From: Desulfovibrio subterraneus
GTDB lineage: Bacteria > Desulfobacterota > Desulfovibrionia > Desulfovibrionales > Desulfovibrionaceae
NCBI RefSeq assembly: GCF_013340285.1
Contig: NZ_BLVO01000016.1
Coordinates: 1 to 64,000, forward strand
Direction: 5' to 3'
Length of the DNA stretch: 64,000 bases
A model generated the notes under the pieces. It was not told the origin of the DNA. It ran no database searches and saw only the letters and a list, made by a program, of their open reading frames with translations. The position numbers and the translations under genes are program-made. Every line of letters begins with the position of its first letter. The first letter of the stretch is position 1. This document shows positions 52,649 through 59,543 of the stretch, piece by piece.

Positions 52649-53484
52649 TACAGAACAACCTCCTTGATGCGGGAAGAATGGCACTGCACGTTCACGGCCA
52701 GCGGCAGGCTGGCAATGTGGCAGGGGCGCATCTCGATCTTCACGTCCAGGCTGGTGGTCTTGCCGCCGAGGCCCATGGGGCCGATGCCCAGTTCGTTGAT
52801 GGCATCGAGCAGTTCCTGCTCCATGGCGGCGATTTCCGGATCGGGATTGCGCACGCCCACGGGGCGGAACAGTGCCTTTTTGGCCAGTGCGGGGGCAAGG
52901 TCGAAGGTGCCGCCAATGCCCACACCCACGATGGTGGGCGGGCAGGGGTTGGGACCGGCTTCAGCCATGCGGCGCACCACGAATTCCTTGATGCCGGCCC
53001 ACCCCTGTGCAGGAGTGAGCATGGTGCAGCGGGACATGTTTTCAGAACCGCCGCCCTTGGCCATGTGCTTTATCTTCAGCTTGTCGCCGGGCACGATATC
53101 CACGTGCACCACGGCGGGGCTGTTATCGCCGGTGTTCTTGCGGGTCAGGGGATGGCAGAGCGACTTGCGCAGCAGGCCCTTCTGATACCCTTCCACCATG
53201 GCACCGTTGATGATCTCCACTATGTTGCCCTCCACGTGCACCTCGTCGCCGAGCTCCACGAAGAACACGCCCACGCCGGTATCCTGACAGAGCGGCAGCC
53301 CCGTCTTGGCGGCAAGGTCCGCGTTTTCGAGCAGCTGGCCCAGAATCTCGCGTGCGGATTCGGATGTCTCCGCGTCCAGCGAGGTCTTCAGAGCCGTGTG
53401 CACATCTTCAGGCAGGTAGCGCGCGGCGGACATGACGATGCCGACCACGGCTTCGTGTATGTCCTGCGCCTTAATGCTTTTCAT
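52648..53484 (-). CDS. fumA: fumarate hydratase class I, alpha subunit
   Basis: 278 residues carrying the oxygen-sensitive [4Fe-4S] site. Conserved segments are LPLCQDTGVGVFFVELGD, RKNTGDNSPAVVH, AKGGGSENMSRCTMLTPAQG and PPTIVGVGIGGTFDLAPALAKKAL. The last two contain the cysteine and metal-site residues. Catalyses reversible hydration of fumarate. It overlaps the fumarate reductase iron-sulfur gene by 14 bp, so it is tightly coupled to it. Confidence 0.94.
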   Translation of the reverse strand: MKSIKAQDIHEAVVGIVMSAARYLPEDVHTALKTSLDAETSESAREILGQLLENADLAAKTGLPLCQDTGVGVFFVELGDEVHVEGNIVEIINGAMVEGYQKGLLRKSLCHPLTRKNTGDNSPAVVHVDIVPGDKLKIKHMAKGGGSENMSRCTMLTPAQGWAGIKEFVVRRMAEAGPNPCPPTIVGVGIGGTFDLAPALAKKALFRPVGVRNPDPEIAAMEQELLDAINELGIGPMGLGGKTTSLDVKIEMRPCHIASLPLAVNVQCHSSRIKEVVL

Positions 53485-54259
53485 GACAGCAACCCTTGTG
53501 CTTCAGTTTGTCCAGAATACCCTTGGGCAGAATGCCCTTTACGGAATTGAGGGCGAGCATGCGGCGCATGATGCCCAGCTGGTCCTGCAGCGGAATCTTC
53601 TTGGGGCATACGTCTTCGCAACCCAGAAGGCCCATGCAGCCGAACACGCCCTGATCGTTGCCGATGACGTCGTAGTAGTCGTCTTCGGAGCGTTCGTCGC
53701 GGGGGTCAATGTAGAAACGGGCCACGCGGTTGATGGTGGCTGCGCCGAGGAAGTCTTCACGCATACGGGCGGTGCCGCATGCTGCGATACAGCAGCCGCA
53801 TTCCACGCAGCGGTCAAGTTCGAATATCTGTTCGGCAAGGGCGTTTTCCATGCGGGCTTCTTCGGCCTTGGAGTCGAAGGCGGTGTCGTCGGAATGCACC
53901 CATGCTTCGATCTTTTTGCCCACTTCACGGAACCAGGTGCCCGTGTCTACGGAGAGGTCGCCGATGAGCTTGAACACCGGCAGGGGGTGCAGCACGATGT
54001 GTTCGGGCAGGTCGCGGGTCTGGGTGTGGCATGCAAGGCCGGGGCGGCCGTTGATGACCATGCCGCAGGAACCGCAGATGCCTGCGCGGCAGCAGAAGTC
54101 GAACTGCAGGCTGGGGTCCTGTTCCTCGCGGATGATGTTCAGGGCGATGAACAGCGTCATGGAGTCGTATTCGTTCACGTAGAACGACTGCATGTGAGGC
54201 ACGGAATCAGGGTCCAGCGGATTGTAGCGGAATACTTCGATATGGAGTCTGCGAGACAT
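53471..54259 (-). CDS. frdB: fumarate reductase/succinate dehydrogenase iron-sulfur subunit
   Basis: 262 residues. The N-terminal 2Fe-2S cluster is CCRAGICGSCGMVINGRPG, and the C-terminal 4Fe-4S and 3Fe-4S clusters are CVECGCCIAACG and CMGLLGCEDVCPKKI. It conducts electrons between the flavoprotein and the cytochrome b. A Cys/His-rich end (GCCHEKH) is unusual but short. 12 bp after frdA. Confidence 0.95.
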   Translation of the reverse strand: MSRRLHIEVFRYNPLDPDSVPHMQSFYVNEYDSMTLFIALNIIREEQDPSLQFDFCCRAGICGSCGMVINGRPGLACHTQTRDLPEHIVLHPLPVFKLIGDLSVDTGTWFREVGKKIEAWVHSDDTAFDSKAEEARMENALAEQIFELDRCVECGCCIAACGTARMREDFLGAATINRVARFYIDPRDERSEDDYYDVIGNDQGVFGCMGLLGCEDVCPKKIPLQDQLGIMRRMLALNSVKGILPKGILDKLKHKGCCHEKH

Positions 54260-54271
54260 GTTGACCTCCCC

Positions 54272-56179
54272 TTACTTCTTCTTCTCGGATTTGGCGGGCT
54301 TGGCCGCAGGAGCCTCAGTGGGCGCATTCTTGCCGGGCACCACGAACTTTTCCGCAGGCAGATCGGCAGTGATGATCTTGCCGCCGCCATAGCCGCGGTC
54401 GCCGGGAGGCAGTTCGTAGTAGGGCGATGCCTCTTCGTACTTCAGAACGGGCAGGGTCTCGCCGTCCTTCCAGTACGCGAGGGTGCGGTTCAGCCAGTCA
54501 CGGTCGTTACGTTCGGGGAAGTCTTCGCGGGTATGAGCGCCGCGCGATTCGGTACGCTGCAGTGCGCCGTAGGCGGTGCACAGGGCCAGCTTGAGCATGC
54601 CGGGAACGCGCAGTGCCATGGACATTTCGGGGGTAAAGCCCTTGGTGGGAGCCTGCAGCCCGATGTTCATGGAGCGCTCGTACAGGGCCTGCAGCTTTTC
54701 CACACCGGCCTGAAGGTCCTTGGCGTTACGGAAAATGCCCACGTGCTCCATCATCACGTCCTGCATCTCGTTGCGCAGCTGGAAGCAGCTTTCGCGGCCC
54801 TTGGCGCTGGTGGTGATGTTCTTGATGCGCTCGGCCACGAGGTTGTGGGCGTCGCGGATGGCGGAGGACTTGAAGTCCACATCGTAGCCCTGCAGGAACT
54901 GGGCAACCTGCTTGCCGATGTAGGAACCGGCAACAACGGTTTCCGCAAGGGAGTTGCCGCCCAGACGGTTGAAGCCGTGCATGTCCCAGCAGGCGGATTC
55001 ACCGGCGGAGAACAGGCCCTTCAGGCCGTAGGCTGCGCCGGTCTTGTCCACACGCACGCCGCCCATGGAGTAGTGGTGGGTGGGACGCACGGGAATGAGC
55101 TGGTGAATGGGGTCCACGCCGAGGAAGTTGGTACAGATGTCGTACACCTCGCGCAGCTTGGTGGTGATGTGCTTCACGCCGAGGTGGCGGATATCCAGCC
55201 ACAGGTGCTCGCCGTAGGGGCTCTGCACGCCGAATCCCTTGCGGATGTGCTCGATCATGCGGCGCGAAACAACGTCGCGGGAGGCAAGTTCGGCCTTTTC
55301 CGGCTCGTAGTCGGGCATGAAGCGGTATTCGTTCACGTCCAGCAGGGTGCCGCCGTCACCGCGGCAGCCTTCGGTCACCAGAATGTCGGTGGGCACGGTG
55401 CCGGTGGGGTGGAACTGCACGGCTTCCATGTTGCCCATGGGCACAAGGCCGGTGTCCAGCGCAATGATCTGGCCGCCGCCGTCGCAGATAACGGCGTTGG
55501 TGGTGGCGCGGTAGATGCGGCCGTAACCGCCGGTGGCGATAAGGGTGGCCTTGGCAAGGTAGGCGATCAGTTCGCCGGTCTTCAGGCAGCGTACAATGGC
55601 ACCAAGGCAGCGTTCGCCGTCGTGGATGAGCGCTTCTGCCTGCGTGCGGTCGTGAATTTCCACGCCGTACTGCAGACACTTGGTGTCCAGCGTATTCAGA
55701 ACGGAACGGCCGGTGCCGTCCGCCGTGTAGCATGTGCGCCATTTGGCAGTGCCGCCAAAGGCGCGGGCATGGATAAGGCCGTGCTTGTCGGCGGCTTCTT
55801 CCGCTTCAAACGGCTTACCACCCTTGTAATAGGTATGGGTGCCTGCCACCACGCGGTTCCACGGAACGCCCCAGTGGGCCATTTCGCGCATGACGATGGG
55901 AGCGGTGTCTGCAAATATGCGGGCAACTTCCTGGTCACAGCCCCAGTCGGAGCCCTTAACGGTGTCTGCAAAGTGCACGTCGGGGCTGTCGCCCTTGCCC
56001 ATGACCGCGTTGCCGAGAGCGGCCTGCATGCCGCCCTGTGCGGCGGAGGAGTGGGAACGACGGGGAGGAACAATGGAAAGACAGATGACATTGAAGCCTG
56101 CCATGGCTGCTTCCACAGCCACACGTTCACCTGCAAGGCCGGCGCCGATGCAGAGAAGATCAGTATATATGGTCTGCAT
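54272..56179 (-). CDS. frdA: fumarate reductase/succinate dehydrogenase flavoprotein subunit
   Basis: 635 residues. FAD-binding LLCIGAGLAGERVAVEAAMA, the covalent-flavin histidine in RSHSSAAQGGMQAALG, the substrate-site region FHPTGTVPTDILVTEGCRGD, VRPTHHYSMGGVRVDKTG with the active-site arginine/histidine block, and SRGAHTREDFPERND near the end. Length and order resemble the Wolinella-type quinol:fumarate reductase. An Ala/Pro/Lys-rich tail follows. Reduces fumarate to succinate at the cytoplasmic face. Confidence 0.95.
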   Translation of the reverse strand: MQTIYTDLLCIGAGLAGERVAVEAAMAGFNVICLSIVPPRRSHSSAAQGGMQAALGNAVMGKGDSPDVHFADTVKGSDWGCDQEVARIFADTAPIVMREMAHWGVPWNRVVAGTHTYYKGGKPFEAEEAADKHGLIHARAFGGTAKWRTCYTADGTGRSVLNTLDTKCLQYGVEIHDRTQAEALIHDGERCLGAIVRCLKTGELIAYLAKATLIATGGYGRIYRATTNAVICDGGGQIIALDTGLVPMGNMEAVQFHPTGTVPTDILVTEGCRGDGGTLLDVNEYRFMPDYEPEKAELASRDVVSRRMIEHIRKGFGVQSPYGEHLWLDIRHLGVKHITTKLREVYDICTNFLGVDPIHQLIPVRPTHHYSMGGVRVDKTGAAYGLKGLFSAGESACWDMHGFNRLGGNSLAETVVAGSYIGKQVAQFLQGYDVDFKSSAIRDAHNLVAERIKNITTSAKGRESCFQLRNEMQDVMMEHVGIFRNAKDLQAGVEKLQALYERSMNIGLQAPTKGFTPEMSMALRVPGMLKLALCTAYGALQRTESRGAHTREDFPERNDRDWLNRTLAYWKDGETLPVLKYEEASPYYELPPGDRGYGGGKIITADLPAEKFVVPGKNAPTEAPAAKPAKSEKKK

Positions 56180-56191
56180 GTGGTACTCCTC

Positions 56192-56845
56192 TTAGATGCT
56201 CAGAAGGGAAAGGCGCACGTGGGTCAGGAAGCTGATAGCCGCAGTGGCGACGAGCAGGTAGACCATGTACTTGCGGTATGCAGGCCGGTTTGCGCGGGTG
56301 ACGAAGCCGATCTTGGCACCGATGCGGTACAGGCCGATCACGATGTGGATGGCAGCGGCGGCAAGCAGAACGATGTAGAAGGGCATCCAGCTGCCGTGCT
56401 GGATGCGGGCGGCACTCTTGGCCGCCGTGATGGGCAGTGTGTCGAGCATGGTGTAGATGTGGATGCTCGCCATGACCAGGATGATGATGGCGGTGGCAAC
56501 CTGAACCAGCCACAGGGTGGTGTCCTGATGGTGCATCATCTTGGAATGGGCGCGGAAGGCGATGTATTCCTTCTGGCGGAAGGGCATCTTGCGGGCGCCG
56601 AGAATGAAATGGCCGATCATGACCAGCAGGATGAGCGGACCGCCGATCTGTACGAGGTACAGCTCTTCAAAGAACCATGCCAGCCCGTTCATCAGCGAGG
56701 GGCTGAGGATGACGCTGCCGACGAACAGCATGTGCATGCCGACGAACACGGCAAGCAGAAAGCCGGAAACCATCATCAGGACATCCAGTCGGCCCGAAAG
56801 CTTGTTCTTCGGGGGCACATGAAGCGTCACGTTGTGTAAACTCAT
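56192..56845 (-). CDS. frdC: fumarate reductase dihaem cytochrome b subunit
   Basis: 217 residues with five hydrophobic helices. Four histidines lie at 38, 79, 129 and 167, with spacing close to that of the haem ligands of Wolinella FrdC. FFEELYL corresponds to its periplasmic glutamate region. At the place of Wolinella's proton-pathway glutamate (two residues before the last haem histidine) an alanine is seen; the alignment is by spacing only. It oxidises menaquinol or reduces menaquinone, which fits the menaquinone genes in the window. First gene of the frd-fum-mae unit. Confidence 0.93.
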   Translation of the reverse strand: MSLHNVTLHVPPKNKLSGRLDVLMMVSGFLLAVFVGMHMLFVGSVILSPSLMNGLAWFFEELYLVQIGGPLILLVMIGHFILGARKMPFRQKEYIAFRAHSKMMHHQDTTLWLVQVATAIIILVMASIHIYTMLDTLPITAAKSAARIQHGSWMPFYIVLLAAAAIHIVIGLYRIGAKIGFVTRANRPAYRKYMVYLLVATAAISFLTHVRLSLLSI

Positions 56846-57028
56846 TTGAACGACTCCTCCATATCGGGTGATGGGTCAACATGACCAACCGATTGAATCC
56901 GGCCTCGGGGCACTCCGAAGGCGGATGGCAACAAACAACCAGTCTCCGTATGTGATCCCGGAGGCGTATCTGCCCCGGGGTCTCACGCAACCATTGTCCG
57001 TTTAGGACGAGAATGGGGGAAGCACAGT

Positions 57029-57047
57029 TTGTGCCAAAGTGTCACAA
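57029..57047. promoter_or_regulatory. CRP/FNR-type inverted repeat upstream of frdC
   Basis: TTGTGCCAAAGTGTCACAA is an imperfect 19-bp palindrome (14 of 19 positions match its reverse complement) with TTGTG and CACAA ends, 184 bp upstream of the frdC start. CRP/FNR-family proteins bind TTGTGA-type half-sites. The 56846-57247 gap otherwise holds the TTTTCCTG repeat and no gene. Confidence 0.45.
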
Positions 57048-57128
57048 TGTGAGCGTGCCATGATAATGCCTGTTTTGCGGCATGGTTCTGGTTGATTGAT
57101 CACTTTTTTTCCTGTCCCGCAAGAATGT

Positions 57129-57149
57129 TTTTCCTGCCTGACAGGAAAA
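57129..57149. repeat. TTTTCCTG inverted repeat
   Basis: TTTTCCTG (57129-57136), CCTGA, CAGGAAAA (57142-57149), with further TTCCTG copies on both sides. Candidate operator or weak terminator between the frd locus and the glycosyltransferase gene. Confidence 0.4.
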
Positions 57150-57247
57150 TTCCTGTAACAGCAGAAAGACCTGCTTTCGTGGTATGCTACGGGACAGCCC
57201 TCCGGGTATTGCCGGTGCGCAATCCGCCGCTTGCTTCGTCCTGCCAA

Positions 57248-58282
57248 ATGCCCTACCCAAGGGGCATGCATGCACCCCGCATTTCCGTTATCATGCCCGT
57301 GTACAATGCCGCGGACACCGTTGCCGAAGCCCTTGAGAGCATTCTTGCCCAGAGCTTTGCGGACTTCGAATGCCTTGCCGTGGACGATGGCTCCACGGAC
57401 GATTCCGCCGACGTGCTGTCTGCCATTGCCGCGCGCGATGCCCGTGTGCGTGTGCTGCGCCTGCCGCATGGCGGCATCGTACCCGCCCTGAATGCGGGGC
57501 TTGCCGCAGCACGCGGAAGTTACATAGCCCGCATGGATGCGGACGATTACAGCATGCCGGAGCGGCTGGCGGTGCAGCATGCCTTTCTGGAGCAGCATCC
57601 GGATATCGACATGGTGGGCTGCCGTGTGGCCTTTGGCGGCGGAGAGGACGCAGGCGGCTACGCCCGCTATGTGGACTGGACCAATGCGCTGCTGGACCCG
57701 GACCGCATTGCGCTGGAACGGTTCCGCGAATCACCTTTTGCCCATCCTTCGGTCATGTTCCGTGCTGCGCTCATACCGGAGCACGGTCCGTACCGCGACG
57801 GCCCTTTTCCGGAAGATTACGAGCTGTGGCTGCGCTGGATGGAGGCGGGAGTGCGCCTTGCCAAGGTGCCGCAGACCCTGCTGCGCTGGGATGACCCGCC
57901 CACGCGTCTTTCGCGTACGGATTCCCGCTATGGCACAGACGTGTTCTACGCCATGAAAACGGGCTATCTGGCCCGCTGGCTTGCTGCAAACAATCCGTTC
58001 CATCCACATATTTCCGTTATCGGCGCAGGCAAGACAAGCCGTCGCAGGGCACTGCTGCTGCGTGAACATGGCGTTGTCATCGATCGCTGGATCGATGTGG
58101 ACCCGCGTAAGATCGGCAACGTGGTGGATGGTGTGCGTGTTTGCGGGCGCGATTGCCTGCCCGCTCCGCAGGCAGGGTTCTGCCTTGCCTATCTGGCAGG
58201 ACACGGCGCAGCGGACGATCTGGAAGCCTTTCTGCATTCCATCGCCTATGTGGCGGGCAGGGATTATCTGCTGGCCTCCTGA
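57248..58282 (+). CDS. family 2 glycosyltransferase
   Basis: About 344 residues with the GT-A fold: ISVIMPVYNAADTVAEALES, LAVDDGSTDDSADVL, the divalent-metal motif in ARMDADDYSMPERL, and PFPEDYELWLRW with the catalytic-base region. A C-terminal extension of about 85 residues (HPHISVIGAGKTSRRRALLL) looks Rossmann-like and is not part of the usual GT2 core. The start is uncertain: ATG 57248 and ATG 57266 both lack ideal ribosome sites. Substrate unknown, probably cell surface. Confidence 0.82.
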   Translation: MPYPRGMHAPRISVIMPVYNAADTVAEALESILAQSFADFECLAVDDGSTDDSADVLSAIAARDARVRVLRLPHGGIVPALNAGLAAARGSYIARMDADDYSMPERLAVQHAFLEQHPDIDMVGCRVAFGGGEDAGGYARYVDWTNALLDPDRIALERFRESPFAHPSVMFRAALIPEHGPYRDGPFPEDYELWLRWMEAGVRLAKVPQTLLRWDDPPTRLSRTDSRYGTDVFYAMKTGYLARWLAANNPFHPHISVIGAGKTSRRRALLLREHGVVIDRWIDVDPRKIGNVVDGVRVCGRDCLPAPQAGFCLAYLAGHGAADDLEAFLHSIAYVAGRDYLLAS

Positions 58283-58524
58283 TGGATGGCAGGGCAGGCA
58301 TGCAGCGGCTCTGCGCCCCGTTTGTGCCTTCAGTTTTCCCTATTGTTCTGCCGCGGCAATGTGTTGAGCCAATTGCCTGTATAGGCTGTACAACCCGTTT
58401 TTCACAGTGTAAGCAGAGCAAAATGGACTGTGGGTAACCTGTTATTTACTAACGGATTCGAGCTGAATCGCCGCCTTGCATCTTTTACGATGCGGAGCGG
58501 CAGAGGGTCGCGGGAGGTGCGGCA

Positions 58525-59289
58525 ATGCCTTGCGAAGAACGAGGAAGCATCTGCAAGTCCGAATTCGTTTTTGTTCAGCTGCGGGATAATATATTCCGGG
58601 GCGAACTGAAGCCCGGAGAGCCCCTTCCTTCCGCCAGACGGCTCGCCGAGCTGATGCAGGTAAGCAAGTATGCCGTGGACAAGGCCATGAATACGCTTGC
58701 GGACCTCGGCTATATCGAACGGCGCAAGGGCCAGCGCTGTGTTGTGGCGCTGCCGCACACGCAGGTGCCGTCCAGTCCCTTCTCCTTCATCATGAATCCC
58801 CGCAGCGCCACGCTGGATGAGCTGATGGAAGTGCGCATAGGGCTGGAAAGCCACGGCGTGACCCTTGCCGTGGAACGGGCAGACGAGCGCGACATTGCCT
58901 TTCTCAAACACTCGCTGGCAGAGCTCATGGACGGCGACCGCGACAGCGAACGCTCGCGGGATTCCGACATCAGGTTCCACATGGGCATAGCGCTGGCAAC
59001 GCATAACTCCGTGTATATCGACCTGATACGGCATTTCTACAGCTACATGTTCGACAGCATAAGCGACCTGCACGACCAGCTGTATGAGAACAGAAGCAAT
59101 CATCAGATTATCGAGCAGCATCACTACAAGATTCTGGACGCCATTGTGAGCCGCGATGCCAACGGTGCCAGGCGCTACATGGCCCAGCACATCATGTTCC
59201 TGCGCTCCTTCCTCCGCGACAGGAATACGGAACGGAACGCTGCCGCGAGCAAGCCGGATCCTCAACGGTCCGAATCGCAACTGTCCTAA
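58525..59289 (+). CDS. GntR/FCD-family transcriptional regulator
   Basis: 254 residues: an N-terminal GntR winged helix (LRDNIFRGELKPGEPLPSAR, LAELMQVSKYAVDKAMNTLADLGYIE) and a C-terminal FCD ligand domain with the metal-site pattern D/H in DSDIRFHMGIA, HHYKILDAI and YMAQHIMF. FCD regulators sense organic acids such as lactate, pyruvate, glycolate and fatty acyl-CoA. It could bind the TGGTCAGACCA site upstream of glcB, as inference only. GGGAGGTGC precedes the ATG. Confidence 0.9.
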   Translation: MPCEERGSICKSEFVFVQLRDNIFRGELKPGEPLPSARRLAELMQVSKYAVDKAMNTLADLGYIERRKGQRCVVALPHTQVPSSPFSFIMNPRSATLDELMEVRIGLESHGVTLAVERADERDIAFLKHSLAELMDGDRDSERSRDSDIRFHMGIALATHNSVYIDLIRHFYSYMFDSISDLHDQLYENRSNHQIIEQHHYKILDAIVSRDANGARRYMAQHIMFLRSFLRDRNTERNAAASKPDPQRSESQLS

Positions 59290-59438
59290 CCGCAACAGTC
59301 TGAAGCAGACACCGGTCCGCATGATCTGACCGGTTTTCCGGCTTTCTCCTCCTGCTTTCTCCCTTCTCCGGGTGTTGCCTCTCCGGTGTTCAGCATCGGG
59401 TCTATGGCTGCGCTGTAACCCTTCCTTCACCAGACTTT

Positions 59439-59455
59439 ATGGTTTGCGTAACCAT
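59439..59455. repeat. inverted repeat before the PHP-glycosyltransferase gene
   Basis: ATGGTT (59439-59444), TGCGT, AACCAT (59450-59455), 89 bp upstream of the start. Candidate operator. The surrounding 59290-59543 spacer shows no gene. Confidence 0.4.
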
Positions 59456-59543
59456 GGTGACACCTTGTGTTCACGCATGGGGCGCATGTGATGGTGAACA
59501 TTGTACAGTTTGCAGAGCCGGGCAGGGAAACCCGGGAGGAGGG

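Noticed and set aside
53432-56839. 1135-codon plus-strand frame opposite the frd-fum genes
   Set aside because: Spans several real genes on the other strand and has no domain similarity.
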